DNA from: Dendrolimus kikuchii
Taxonomy: Eukaryota > Arthropoda > Insecta > Lepidoptera > Lasiocampidae
Direction: 5' to 3'
Assembly (NCBI GenBank): GCA_019925095.2
Contig: CM034390.1
Span: forward strand, 1,661,501-1,725,500
Length of the DNA: 64,000 bases
Part shown: positions 19,499 to 30,040 of the stretch, piece by piece
Position numbering within the stretch: position 1 is the stretch's first letter
Layout of the letters: the number at the start of each line of letters is the position of its first letter
The notes under the pieces: model-generated
What the model was told of the DNA's origin: nothing
What the model saw: the letters and a program-made list of their open reading frames with translations, nothing else
Database searches by the model: none
Position numbers and translations under genes: made by a program

Positions 19499-19978
19499 CT
19501 AGCTGATACCCGCCCGCTTCGCGTGCCTTAAAATCCGTTCTTAGCTGACCTCTACTTGGCAAAAGGAAGGTCCATGTCAAATTTCAAGCATATAGGTATT
19601 ATAGTCGTGGTAGCGTAATGGCTAGCGCATGCGTCCCAGACCCAAAGGGCGCGGGTTCGATCCTGACCGGAACGCATGCACCACTTAGGCAGTTTTCTGA
19701 TCTAATGTGCATATTGTTACAATTACCACGTGCTAACAACGGTGAAGGAAAACATCGTGATGCAACCTGCACATCGAGATAACCGACGTGTCAAACCTGC
19801 CAAGCCGCCTTGGACAAGCGTGGCGGGTATACTGTCCGTGCCCCAGTAATAGGAGGCCCTAGCCCAGCAGTGGGACATTCATGGGCTATTATTACATTAC
19901 ATATTAGGTACTATAGTTCTTGAGATATCGTGATGAGTCATTATATGAGTGGATTTCAATTATATAGGTATGTATAGA
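19499..19978 (-). mobile_element. Helitron interrupted by SINE-C
   Basis: CTAG at 19499-19502 followed by a CCCGCTTCGCG hairpin block forms the 3' end on the minus strand. The 5' TC lies at 19977-19978. The body resumes after the SINE at TTCTTGAGATATCGTGATG. About 165 bp without the SINE. Confidence 0.7.
19605..19903 (+). repeat. SINE-C, tRNA-derived, complete
   Basis: Head TCGTGGTAGCGTAATGG carries box A (TAGCGTAATGG) and GGGTTCGATCCTG carries box B, so this is a tRNA-derived pol III unit. Body: GTGAAGGAAAACATCGTGAT, AGCAGTGGGACATTCATGGG, then an ATTATTACATTACAT tail. Flanks AGGTATTATAG and AGGTACTATAG are the probable duplication. It is not a functional tRNA: no CCA-stem pairing partner lies 3' of box B. 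Confidence 0.85.
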
Positions 19979-20202
19979 TTACACTGGTTAACAGTGGGTT
20001 TGTTGCCCTGGATATTATAATGTCCTGAATAACTTTATCCCAACAATTAATGGAACTATGAATTACTTTGGAATGTTGACTATAGTTTTTTTTAAATTTA
20101 ATTTTCATGTGAAACTAAAAATCAGTAAGTATGAAATAAAATATAACAATTATATACTTTAGCATCTAATATAAAATAAATACCACTCATTCTTTTGTTT
20201 TA
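19979..20202. other. AT-rich spacer
   Basis: Nothing recognised. Confidence 0.4.
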
Positions 20203-20519
20203 CATACATACATACATAACTTCACGCCAGTTCCCTTGCGGGGTAGGCACGTACAGCAGAGCGCCATTTAGGCTTATTCTTACACACCTCACTTGCTTCT
20301 TTGACATTCATAGCACTGTCATGCACGCTCGTCTGTTCTTAAGGCTCCTGACATCACCTTCTGTTAGTACACGATCAATTTGATCATGGGAGGTGTGTCG
20401 TGGCCTTCCACGACTTCTGCATCCATCCACTTTTGCATTGTATATCTGTTTAGTCATTCTTTCCACATGCCCGAACCACCGGAGCATTCCTTTCCTTACT
20501 TTCACCCCGACACTCTCTC
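20203..20519 (-). mobile_element. RTE-like LINE 3' fragment
   Basis: (ACAT)n tail, then the inverted LINE end, breaking off within the VKVRKG block near GACACTCTCTC. The short HDER-less subtype. A one-base loss (CATAGCACTGTC) breaks the frame after RRACM. Confidence 0.8.
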
Positions 20520-22009
20520 TCTGTCTTTATAAAACTAAAAACACTATAATATTACTCTAATAACTTTTGGCGCTTTCTTTAAAATTCACCCTGATGCCAA
20601 AGTGGCGCCACCCTAATTTAATGAATTTCAATGGACACTTCTTCATATACAGAGATTCCCCTTACCTCTACCCTCCATAATCAAGGTACAACAAATCGAA
20701 AACAGAATTCCCATGATATCCAATTTTACGACTCAATAATAGATGGCGCTGTATCGTTTTTATTAAGCTATTACGTTGTATGGGCCCAGTGTCTCGTCTG
20801 GGTGGCGCGTGGGAATAGAAAAAAAACTTAAAGGCAGCAACTTTGAGGTTATGTTTTTATTATTATGGAGTGTTAATTGATCTGTCGGTCGGTGGACATC
20901 TAACAGACATACTTAAGTTTTAAAAGTTAATTTGAATATTAATTGTGTTGGGTTCTTATATCAATACATTGTTTTGTTTAATCCGTTTAAGACTCGATTA
21001 TGGCTAGGGGAGTTTTTGGCGGTAACTGAAAGGGGGCGTTGTGTAAAAATTATTTTACACATTTTATTTTAAATATTTATTTATGTTAACCAAATTGTAT
21101 TTCTTTTACCGACTTTAATCAACGAATTTGTTATGACAACTCCATACGCCATATTTGATTAAACAGTTTACATTTCTTACAAAAACTGTGGTGATTTTTT
21201 TTTTTTTTGAGGCGAGGGAAAATGCTTAACCGATTTACGCACAAACTGGGCCGTTGCTAGGGGAACGACACGCGTCGGTCGGGGGCGATAACTCTGCAGC
21301 AATAGTATGCTCTTGGCAGTGCTCCGTCCGCGATCGACGTCACAGAATAGTGTGGAAGACTCCGAGCGTTGCTGCACGAGCGAGCAACCCCAATACCCAC
21401 TAAAAAACCCCTCCTCCCTGTCGACCCTGCGCTTTTGTTTGTGTTGGAAAGGCTGAGATTTAGAACATAGTTACGCCCAGCCGATCCAGCGCAAAACTGT
21501 GGTGAGTTGCTTCAAGCTTGCAATATATAAAAAAAAAAGCTCGATTTCAGCTGTCATTTTAGTCCAGGTAATTAAAAATCGGAGTACACAGTTCTCGCCG
21601 AAATGGTCAAAGGACCACAACAAAACAATTGTACAATATTCACAAATATCAGCCGAAAAATGAAACAAACAGAAAATACCACTTACCTGCGACACCCCAC
21701 TGTGCACCCTCGTAAAAGTGGTTCATAAAGTGCCAGACCATAAACAACTTACGAGCTTAGTCTCTTTGTGTGCTCGTGACAAATGCTTGGAGGGAAATTC
21801 CACAAATTACACTTTGATGACGACCGGCCAGTCGGCAAGCTTTGTTAAGTTGTGTGGCATTTCTCAAAGACTTCCTTGAGAATGTTTTGTCGTAAACCGT
21901 ACGTATTAGCATCATAATTTATAGTTTGGTTGCCCTGTAAAGCTACATTTTGCATATATCAAACTAATTTTAGTAGTTGTGTACATATTGTCATGTCATG
22001 CAAAATTAG
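20520..22009. other. Long unassigned stretch
   Basis: The largest stretch without a recognised repeat after the first 3 kb. 21230-21440 is GC-richer, with CpG-containing motifs (ACACGCGTCGGTCGGGGGCG, CGCGATCGACGTCACAG). This could mark a host promoter or an old element. Two minus-strand frames (66 and 78 codons) match nothing I know. If the window holds host functional DNA, this is one of the better places to look. Confidence 0.35.
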
Positions 22010-22205
22010 CAAGTTGACGTGGCAGTGGGCCGATGGAGCAAACGAGTCTTGGAGTGGAGAATACCTCTGGACTGGACTGATGACCTGCGCAAAGTCACCG
22101 GCAGGGGCTGGATGAGGAAGAAGGGAGACCGGGATATGTGGCGCGTACTTTGGGAAGCCTACGTCCACCAGTAGACTGAGATTGGCTGAAGAAGAAGATA
22201 CATTT
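22010..22205 (+). pseudogene. RTE-like LINE C-terminal fragment
   Basis: The plus strand reads VAVGRWSKRVLEWRIPLDWT, DDLRKVTGRGWMRKKGDRDM, then WRVLWEAYVHQ and stop. This is the ending RW.DDL.K..G..WM......W..L.EAYVQQW of a RTE-like lineage, related to 17090-17290. SINE-B follows directly. Confidence 0.7.
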
Positions 22206-22208
22206 CTA

Positions 22209-22519
22209 TCCGTGCAGGAACGGAGAAAGAATACAATTTCCTGCGGCCGGGCGGCCTGTCGTAAGAGGCGACTAAACAACCCACAGCCAGGTGGTAGGGC
22301 ATTTGCCAGACTGGATGGCTACCACCCCTGGTCTAAAGTATGTCGCCATAACAACCTTGAGTTGTGTTCCGGCATTAGTGACCAGGTTCCAGTCTCCCTT
22401 AAGAGAGCAGCAGCGCATTTGTAGCACCTTTGGTGTTGCAAATGTCCCTAGGCGATGGTAACCGCTTTCCATCAAGTGGGCCGTCTGCCTGTCTGCTGAA
22501 CTCCTGCAATAAAAAAAAA
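22209..22519 (+). repeat. SINE-B, full length
   Basis: Near-consensus copy from TCCGTGCAGGAACGG to GCAATAAAAAAAAA. One of the best preserved, hence probably recent. Confidence 0.9.
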
Positions 22520-22750
22520 CTCTTTTCGCTTCATCAACTTTCTTTTGAAGTCAAACTTTAGAGAATCGTTGGGATTTGAAACTCGATGAAACGAAATAAA
22601 AGCAACATAAAAATAGAGTTGGAAATATTTTGAAGTTCATTAATCAAATTGAAACTTGAGCATTTGTTTCCTATTTTAGTTATCAGAAGCCTCTCCTGAC
22701 ATTTGTTCAAAGTGAAAACATGGAATCTGAATAATATATGTTATAATATA
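22520..22750. repeat. Diverged repeat, also at 41505-41700
   Basis: GTTGGGATTTGAAACTCGATGAAACG .. AATATTTTGAAGTTC .. CTATTTTAGTTATCAGAAGC recurs near 41515-41680 and in parts near 51050 and 58340. Class unknown. Confidence 0.6.
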
Positions 22751-22970
22751 TCTTATACTATTATATAAAGCTGAAGAGTTTGTTTGTTTGAACGCGCTAA
22801 TCTCAGGAATTACTGGTCTGATTTGAAAAATTCTTTCAGTGTTAGATAGCCCATTTATCGAGGAAGGCTATAGGCTATATATCATCACGCTAAGACCAAT
22901 AGGAGCGGAGCACCAATGAAGAATATTTTTTTTACCATTTCGCGCGGACGAAGTCGCGCGCAGAAGGTAG
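22751..22970 (+). mobile_element. Helitron, HeA family
   Basis: Begins TCTTATACTATTATATAAAG and ends GAAGGTAG (terminal CTAG mutated to GTAG), with the CGCGCGGACGAAGTCGCGCG hairpin. Confidence 0.85.
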
Positions 22971-23099
22971 TCTTAGATATGTAATATTTTGCATTAAAAT
23001 ATAAAATTATTTTTGAGCTTGGTAAAAATATTATAAATATAATAAACCTTATAATTATCCTAATACTCCTGATACTTTAGATTTCATAATTTCTTACTT

Positions 23100-23458
23100 C
23101 GTAATACCGAAGTAAGAGAGTTGGTCTGAAAGAGAGTGTCGGGGTGAAGGTAAGGAAAGGAATGCTCCGGTGGTTCGGGCATGTGGAAAGAATGCATGAT
23201 GAAAGAATGACTAAACAGATATACAAGGCAAAAGTGGATGGATGCAGAAGTCGTGGAAGGCCACGACACACCTTCCATGATCAAATTGATCGTGTACTAG
23301 CAGAAGGTGATGTCAGGAGCCTTAAGAACAGACGAGCGTGCATGACAAGAGCTATGAATGTCAAAGAAGCAAGTGAGGTGTGTAAGAATAAGCCTGAATG
23401 GCGCTCTGTTGTTCGTGCCTACCCCGCAAGGGAACTGGCGTGAAGTTATGTATGTATG
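23100..23458 (+). mobile_element. RTE-like LINE 3' fragment
   Basis: Starts at AATACCGAAGTAAG, carries an intact 99-codon end (RKGMLRWFGHVERMHDERM to PARELA) and an (ATGT)n tail. Confidence 0.85.
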
Positions 23459-23764
23459 TAATATTACATTTTAGATTTTCAAAGTTATACTTTCTGTATT
23501 GTAAGAAAAGTGCACAAGCGTTCTTTACCTGGCAAGTTTGTCAAAATTACTATATTACAAATCACCTTAGGCTACATAAACACAGACAATTGGATGCCAA
23601 TTTACTCCCGCATCCATATTTATTATTGACTAGCTAAACCCGCTGCATCGTTCGTGCAAGATGTGGGCTTCATATACCTTGTAAACCTTGCAAGTTGTCG
23701 AAATGAAACATCAGTTCCTTTTTTTTTTTTGTTTAAAACGGAAAATAAATAAAGTTTTATTATT
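23459..23764. other. Spacer with a possible Helitron end
   Basis: CTAG at 23630-23633 followed by CTAAACCCGCTGCATCG resembles an inverted Helitron 3' end. A poly(T) run follows at 23717. Too little to define an element. Confidence 0.35.
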
Positions 23765-23765
23765 A

Positions 23766-24346
23766 TTTTTGTATGTTTTTTGAGACCACGGACCATAAAA
23801 ATGGCCCGGATATTTGGAGGGCTTGCGTGGGTCCATGGAAAGGCCAACACGTAGAGGCCCTTTGACAAATTTAATGTAAATGTGGCGTGACACTGACCGG
23901 CGATTATCACTGTCTACACTATATAGTAATGCATCCGAGGACAAACCCCGGCCAGTGTAGGACTATTGTGGGAAATGAAGACAAAAAGTACCGGGCTATT
24001 GGGGTGAACTGCTAGTGGTACTAGAGGTCTGGGAATATGGAAAAATGGGCAAACGGTGACTTGCCACTCCCTGAATGGGCCCCAAAAAATTCCATAAAGA
24101 CAGGGGCAATATGGGTGTGAGTGGCTAAGGGGTGTAGAGAGGTGGGCTGCAGGTTCACTGAAGCTACTTCTGACGTGATGCCATTTATCACTTCCACCCC
24201 TGGAGCTTGAGTCTTAGCTCTAGCGATCTCCACTCCGTGCCGGCTGGTTAAGGCAAGCACGTAGGCGGGGGCCTTGCCTTGGCCCCCGGAGTCAGGTACG
24301 AGGTGTCGCTACTCACCTAAGGCTTCGCCACAAAGCCCCCCTGCGG
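23766..24346 (-). repeat. Repeat D copy 1, possibly LINE-derived
   Basis: Shares nearly its whole length with 52079-52690, from GAGACCACGG to AAAGCCCCCCTGCG. Both copies end in (ATT)n. The minus strand of both keeps the phrase HGVEIARAKTQAPGVEVING, which suggests a coding origin. ATT/TAA-flanked insertion is known for R4/Dong LINEs. That link is a guess. Confidence 0.65.
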
Positions 24347-24874
24347 GATATTATTATTATTACTTTTTAAGATTGTTGTTTTGCTGATCATAAATATTCA
24401 ATGAAATTCTTGGACCCATATTGGAGAGCGTATACATTTTCAGACAGACCGAAAGAGAAAACGGTTATAAAGGGTATATAAAGTTATCGCGTCTCAAAGT
24501 AGCATTTAAAGTGACTTTGGTTCGAATCCAGACCGGGAAGAATTTTCCAAACTTTTTTACTGCTAAAGTACTGTTAGCTTGCATCCAACAACAGTCTACA
24601 TTTCACTTATCAGTAAATAATAGTCTGTGTTTGACAGCTGGTAACCCTGTTTTTATTTTTAAAAGAGGGTAGCAATAAAATATAATTCAACCTATAGCGG
24701 CAGTTACATGTTTGTTCATCGGTGCTTGTATTTAAATAAACCTAAAAAGAGCCATTATCCTGTTCCGAACGCTGCAGTAGACAGGTGTCCTAAAAATTAG
24801 GTAGCAGTAAAACTGGATAACAAGGAATCAGAATAGAAAGTAGATTTTATATATTTATTATTTTTAGAGTATTA
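24347..24874. other. Spacer with one box B-like motif
   Basis: TTTGGTTCGAATCCAGACCG near 24517 fits box B. No box A or SINE body can be recognised around it. Otherwise AT-rich. Confidence 0.3.
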
Positions 24875-25151
24875 TCCGTGCAGGAACGGAGAAAGAATAC
24901 AATTTCCTGCGTTGGGGCAGCCACGTGGTGGGGCATTTGCCCGACTGGATGGCTACCACCTCTAGTCTAAAGCATATCGCCATAACAACCTTGAGTTGTG
25001 TTCCGGCATTAGAGACCAGGTTCCAGTCTCCCTTAAGAGAGCAGCAGCGCATTTGTAGCACCATTGGTGTTGCAAATGTCCATAGGCGATGGTAACGTCT
25101 TTCCAACAAGTGGGCCGTCTGCCTGTCTGCTGAACTCCGGCAAAAAAAAAA
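24875..25151 (+). repeat. SINE-B with internal deletion
   Basis: TCCGTGCAGG to CAAAAAAAAAA. The CGGGCGGCCTGTCG..ACAACCC block (about 40 bp) is missing, leaving CCTGCGTTGGGGCAGCCACG. Confidence 0.85.
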
Positions 25152-25229
25152 GATAGTCCGTAGATATGTTAATAATATAAAAAAATTAAAATAAAGAACT
25201 TAAGGAGTTTCTCAAAAGTAAATAAATAA

Positions 25230-25365
25230 ATATTTTCTACAACATCTTGAAGTCGATGCCAAACAATGCTTCAACAATAAAATATTGCAAAATATAGTAA
25301 TTTTTATTTATTACTTCGCACCGTCTTCAAGATGTTGCAGAAAGTATTTTTTTCTTCTTAGTTAC
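25230..25365. mobile_element. Foldback element, diverged core
   Basis: CTACAACATCTTGAAGTCG and, inverted, CCGTCTTCAAGATGTTGCAG flank AATATAGTAATTTTTATTTA. This is the centre of the element complete at 26498-26750. Confidence 0.6.
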
Positions 25366-25429
25366 TCGTTGAGTGGATTTCTTCATGCTAGATTTTTTTG
25401 AAACAACGTACAAACACATTAATTTTATT

Positions 25430-25647
25430 AGTACTGTGCCCGCGACGTCGTCCGTTTGGAATTTGCTTTCAACGCCCTCCGATTTTGAAACATTCTTCAT
25501 TGGTGCTCCGCTCCTATTGGTCTTATCGTGATGATATATAGCCTATAGCCTTCCTCAATAAATAGGCTATAGAACACTGAAAGAATTTTTCAAATCAGAC
25601 CAGTAGTTCCTGAGATTAGCGCGTTCAATCAAACAATATTAGTATAT
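25430..25647 (-). mobile_element. Helitron, HeA family, diverged 3' end
   Basis: GTGCCCGCGACGTCGTCCG to the inverted 5' end near ATATTAGTATA. The terminal CTAG is altered (AGTACTG). Confidence 0.75.
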
Positions 25648-25934
25648 TTAGTTACAACACTAATACTTACATTTTAAATATCGCGATATCTTTTGAATGA
25701 AACGTTCGAATTGAATAATTCAAAAAGTTCTAGAAAGGTATTGAATTTGTCTTGAATATGGAGTAATATATTTTGATAAGGAATAATACCAAGGTACAAA
25801 ATAAAAGTTTTTGAAGCGACGGCATTTTAATTATTTAAAAAGATAAAAGAAAACACTTATTGTGAGATAACTACAATACTTAGACATATGGTTACGCAAT
25901 ATTTTTTGTAGACAATTATATGTTCTGCAAAGTG
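25648..25934. other. AT-rich spacer
   Basis: Nothing recognised. Confidence 0.4.
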
Positions 25935-26198
25935 GTAGTACATTGTTTTGTTCTATAATCAATAGTTTTCGCAGCGCACGCCGCGTAAGGATTATTTCGG
26001 GTCATTTTTTTACACCTTGGGTTACATTATTGGACTTTTAGTAAGGACCCCTAATTTTTTTGAAAACATAATGTAGCCTATAGCCTTCGTCGATAAATGT
26101 ACTATTCAACACTGAAAGAATTTTTCAAATCGGACCAGCGGTTCCTGAGATTAGCGCGTATAAACAAACAAACTCTTCAGCTTTATAATATTAGTATA
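25935..26198 (-). mobile_element. Helitron 5' part fused to LINE sequence, copy 1
   Basis: The right part (26046-26198) is the inverted 5' half of an HeA Helitron. The left part (25935-26045) matches the coding sequence of the RLE-bearing LINE at 46740-46830 (minus-strand TRKNPYTACAAKTIDYRTK region). The same junction occurs in the copy at 46737-47007. Confidence 0.75.
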
Positions 26199-26497
26199 CA
26201 TAATATATATATATATAAAGATGCGTCAGAACATGCGCGTGCGCATTGTACATGTACGGTGTGCCCACGGCGCCGGCGCCGCCTGGTATAAAGGGTCCAT
26301 TATAACAGCTTTGTTGGGGTCGACAAATAAAAAAAATGTATAGGCTTATTATAAATAACCTTTTTCAACGGAGAAGCAAGTTGTTACTTCCTCTTCTTTT
26401 TTAAATTATGGCTCCAACGCAGTTTGCATTGATTTGGCCAATGTCACAACTCACAGTAGGTGGTGAAATGTCAGGTGCATATAAGAGTATAAATACA
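26199..26497. other. Spacer with promoter-like GC palindrome
   Basis: CACGGCGCCGGCGCCGCC (26266-26283) is followed by TGGTATAAAGGG, a TATA-like box. No open frame follows. May belong to an unrecognised element. Confidence 0.3.
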
Positions 26498-26750
26498 AAA
26501 AACCGACTTCAAAAACTAAAAAGTATAAAATAACTTATTTCTAAAGCTATTATTATTAAGATATATTATCTAAAACATCGTAAAGTCGGTGCTTAGTAAT
26601 TTTCAAAAAAATATAGTAATTTTTATGTTTTACTTTGCACCGACTTCAAGATGTTTTAGATAATATATATTACTAATAATGGCTTTAAAAATAAGTTTTT
26701 TTTATAATTTTTAGTTTTTTAGTTTTTGAAGTCGGTTTTTTAAACGAAGT
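26498..26750. mobile_element. Foldback MITE with long inverted repeats
   Basis: The left arm starts AAAAAACCGACTTCAAAAAC and the right arm ends TTTTTGAAGTCGGTTTTTT. The arms pair for about 100 bp with small gaps. The loop holds AAAAAATATAGTAATTTTTA. No coding. The AAACCGACTTCAAAAA end is common in Lepidoptera. Confidence 0.8.
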
Positions 26751-26856
26751 TTTTTTTATTTTATTTGTTACTTTTTAGTGTCTAGCTATGTATGGGTAGA
26801 CCTACGAAAGGTGCCGCGCTCCTTAAACAATATAGGTCCCAAGAAACGGGAACAAA

Positions 26857-27195
26857 AAAAATGTTCGTAAAATGAAAACTACTGTGCCAAACTATGTTAA
26901 ATTTTTAGCGGACCAAATAGCAACTATTCCGCATCAAACTAAACAAGAATCACGTAAACCGGATCATAAATCTCAGCGTAATTGGTTTACATATGGAAGG
27001 GAATGGAAAATTTTTCATAAAAAATGTTCATAAAAAGAAAACTACTAGACTAAAGTATGTTAAATTTTTAGGGGACCAAATGGAAGCTATTCCGCGTCGA
27101 ACAAAAAAGAATCACGTAAATCGGATCAAACGAAAAAAAAAAAAAAAAGATCCCGACGAATTGAGAACCTCCTCCTGTTTTTGAAGTCGGTTAAA
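26857..27195. repeat. Imperfect direct repeat, ~165-bp spacing
   Basis: AAAAAATGTTCGTAAAATGA..GAATCACGTAAACCGGATCA (26857-26968) recurs at 27021-27130 with about 80-85% identity by eye. It is followed by an A-run and TTTTTGAAGTCGGTT, the same end as the foldback element. Confidence 0.7.
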
Positions 27196-27360
27196 AAGAA
27201 AAATTTGGTCGGTGATCTTCCAAATCACTTTCTGGGATCCTGAGGACAACACAAATCATAGAATGTTAGACTAACTACATTATAGAAAAGTTGTTACAAC
27301 AATAAGCGACTGCCTGACTTTGACATTTGTAGTCATTACACTTGCGTCAGTAGTTGGTGG

Positions 27361-27671
27361 CTGGCCGGGGGATAGAAGTAGTCCCCCGGCAGTGGAAGTG
27401 GCCTTGCGAGGCCCACGCCTACCAGGGCTGCGGAGCGGCTAGGTCATGTACCCGTAACCCTGGTATAGGGCGCAGGACGGAACATCCAGGGGTTTTTGTG
27501 GGTGTCCCTAACTGGCGAGTGACAATAGCATGGCACCAGTTCTGACTGGGGATGCTAGTGCCACCCCGACCTGGCGAATCCCACTCACGGGTCGTGGAGC
27601 TACCCCCCAAGCTTCTGTGCTTGTCACGGCTTATGGTCCTCAATTGGATTTCCCCTAGCTAAAAAAAAAAG
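27361..27671 (+). mobile_element. GC-rich retroposed fragment with poly(A) and TSD
   Basis: GC-rich insert ending CCCCTAGCTAAAAAAAAAAG. AGTAGTTGGTGG at 27349-27360 and AGTAGTTGGCGG at 27672-27683 form a 12-bp duplication with one mismatch. Probably the 3' end of an R1-like LINE. No readable domain. Confidence 0.65.
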
Positions 27672-27697
27672 AGTAGTTGGCGGTTGTTGGTAGTAAC

Positions 27698-27832
27698 TTA
27701 CATACATACATAACTTCACGCCAGTTCCCTTGCAGGGTAGGCACGAACAACAGAGCGCCATTCAGGCTTATTCTTACACACCTCACTTGCTTCTTTAACA
27801 TTCATAACTCTTGTCATGCACGCTCGTCTCCT
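27698..27832 (-). mobile_element. RTE-like LINE 3' fragment, short
   Basis: (ACAT)n tail and the last ~110 bp of the LINE, ending GCACGCTCGTCT. It abuts a SINE-B piece. Confidence 0.85.
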
Positions 27833-27833
27833 G

Positions 27834-27975
27834 CTCGTGCAAAGTCTCCTGCGCCCGGGCGTTCTGTCTTAAGAGGTGATAAAACAACCCTTAGCCAGAT
27901 AGTAGGGTATTTGCCCGTCTGGATGGCTACCACCCCTGGTCTAGAGTGTGCCGCCATAATAATCTTGATTATCGG
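27834..27975 (+). repeat. SINE-B 5' fragment
   Basis: Blocks CCGGGCGTTCTGTCTTAAGAGG, GATAGTAGGGTATTTGCCCG and TGGATGGCTACCACCCCTGG. The 3' half is missing. Confidence 0.75.
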
Positions 27976-28032
27976 TTAACTTAGTTAACGATTTGGAGGA
28001 TTCAATTTCTACATATGTTGTAATGAGAACTG

Positions 28033-28862
28033 TCAAACCGGGCCAATTCTTTTATACGTGAAGCAAAAACTTTTTACCCCTTTTTACGAAAATTTCGCGG
28101 ACGGAGGAGTATGAAATTTCGCACACTTATAGTTTATATAGAGAAGGAGCGACGAATGCTAATATTTTTTTTTAAATTTATGCATAAAAAATACATACAT
28201 ACATACATACATAACTTCACGCCAGTTCCCTTGCGGGGTAGGCACGAACAACAGAGCGCCATTTAGGCCCATTCTTACACACTTCACTTGCTTCTTTGAC
28301 ATTCGTAACTCTTGTCATGCACGCTCGTCTGTTCTTAAGGCTCCTGACATCACCCTCCGCTAGTACACGGTCAATTTGATCATGGAAGGTGTGTCGTGGC
28401 CTTCCACGACTTCTGCATCCATCCACTTTTGCATTGTATATCTGTTTAGTCATTCTTTCATCATGCATTCTTTCGACATGCCCGAACCACTGGAGCATTC
28501 CTTTCCTTACCTTCACCCCGACACTTTCTTTCAGACCAACTCTCTTTCTTACTTCGGTATTACGAACGCGGTCCGCGAGCGTCACTCCGCAGATTTTGCG
28601 CAGTGCTCGCATCTCAACCGCGTTTACTCTACTTTCATGCTCTCTCTTCCATACCCAACTCTCGCTTCCATAAAAAATACATTAAAACAATAAAAAAAAA
28701 ACATTACACACACTACCATGTATTTGACACACACGCATATATACTCTTCTGTTTATTGTTCAAGTCAAATTAACAATGTGCCTTGGCGAAATCTGTGATT
28801 ATAGAAATGTAGTCTTTGATATTAATTATTATGGTCGAATTTCGACCACGGGCGACCACTAG
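28033..28862 (+). mobile_element. Helitron (GGTCGAATTTCGACC family) split by RTE
   Basis: Starts near TCAAACCGGGCCAATTC. Terminal hairpin GGTCGAATTTCGACC is followed by ACGGGCGACCACTAG and T. The RTE fragment at 28197-28668 splits it. Without that it is about 350 bp. The 3' half is repeated at 48452-48627. The 5' boundary is approximate. Confidence 0.7.
28197..28668 (-). mobile_element. RTE-like LINE fragment with 14-bp TSD
   Basis: CATAAAAAATACAT occurs at 28183-28196 and 28669-28682. The 131-codon frame runs from MRALRKICGVTLADRVRNTE to PARELA without a stop. The second longest LINE remnant of this family here. Confidence 0.85.
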
Positions 28863-29149
28863 TAGCTCTAAATGCATATCATCTACTGTAGAAAAAGTTC
28901 CCAAAATATCTGAGAACATTTTTTCATTAATTTGCTACTTTCTCACCTGTCAGCGGCACATTGTCCCAATCAGAGATATTTTTGTGGTATTTTGAAACTT
29001 AAAGGACTCGCCGCCTAATTAATGCGATGCAGGTTTAAATTATTCTCGAATGGCATGAGTAATCATTATATTAGGTAATGGTCTAAAACAAGTTTTGGCT
29101 TAAAGAGAGGTATAATAACGGCCAAGTACGTGTCGGTCTACGTACGCTG
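28863..29149. other. AT-rich spacer
   Basis: Nothing recognised. Confidence 0.4.
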
Positions 29150-29355
29150 TTTTTTTATTGCAGGAAATCAGCAGACAGGTAGACGGCCCGCTTGATGGAA
29201 AGCGGTTACCATCGCCCATGGACATTTGCAACAAACTCTTAAGGGAAACTGGAACCTGGTCACTAATGCCGGAACACAACTCAAGGTTGTTATGGCGACA
29301 TACTTTAGACCAGGGGTGGTAGCCTTCCAGTCGGGCAAATGCTCTACCACCTGGC
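29150..29355 (-). repeat. SINE-B, truncated at GCCAGGTGG, internal deletion
   Basis: Inverted tail at 29150; homology stops at CCACCTGGC (29355). About 35 bp around the GTAGCACCTTTGGTG block is lost. Confidence 0.8.
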
Positions 29356-29424
29356 GGATATGCAGACACATAGATGATTATCAGCTAGGTACTATCTAGG
29401 CATGTGTACCTATGCAGTAAGTAT

Positions 29425-29690
29425 ATCCGTGCTGGAAGCTGGAACGGAGAAAGAATACAATTTCCTGCCGCCGGACAGCCTGCCGTAAGAGGCGAAAGAT
29501 AACCAACCAGGTAGGGTATTTGCCCGTCTAGATGGCTACGAGCCCTGGTCTACCTTGAGTTGTGTTCCGGCATTAGTGGCCAAGTTTCAATCTCCCTTTA
29601 AAGAGCGACAGCATATTGGTAGCACCTTTGGGGGTTACAAATGTCATAGGCGATTCCGACGCTTCCTGATTTAGGTGGTTTGTTTGCCTA
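29425..29690 (+). repeat. SINE-B, diverged, faces next copy
   Basis: TCCGTGCTGGAAGCTGGAACGG start (small duplication of CTGGAA), many small deletions, ends near GGTTTGTTTGCC. With the next copy it makes a tail-to-tail inverted pair. Confidence 0.75.
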
Positions 29691-29893
29691 GGGACATTTG
29701 CAACAGCAAAGTTGCTACAAATGCGCTGCTGCTCTCTTAAGGGAAACTGGAACCTGGTCACTAATGTCGGAACACAAGTAGCGATCCAGTCGGGTAAATG
29801 CCCTATCACCTGGCTGTGGGTTGTTAAGTCGCCTCTTAGGACAGGCCGCCCGGCCACAGGAAATTGTATTCTTTCTCCGTTCCTGCACGGATA
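29691..29893 (-). repeat. SINE-B, inverted partner
   Basis: GGACATTTGCAACAGCAAAG to CCTGCACGGA. It lacks the A-tail side and the ~30 bp around the GACATACTTTAGACC block. Confidence 0.8.
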
Positions 29894-30040
29894 AAGAACT
29901 TCCGAACGGATTTAAAAAACAAACGACGCCCGACAGAAGTGATAACTTAGAATTTTGTGTATGTACATTATTAGTATCATTATTTAATCTAATTACCGAA
30001 ATACGGCTAGCGCTGTGGGTTAGAGTGAGAGAGGAGGAGC

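Noticed and set aside
19605..19680. Functional tRNA gene
   Set aside because: Boxes A and B are present, but the sequence lacks a pairing acceptor stem and continues into a SINE body with flanking duplications.
24510..24540. Additional tRNA-derived SINE from the box B-like GGTTCGAATCC
   Set aside because: No box A at the proper distance and no matching body elsewhere in the window.
26266..26295. Host core promoter (GC palindrome plus TATAAA)
   Set aside because: A single TATA-like word in AT-rich DNA with no downstream gene is weak. Kept only as a note.
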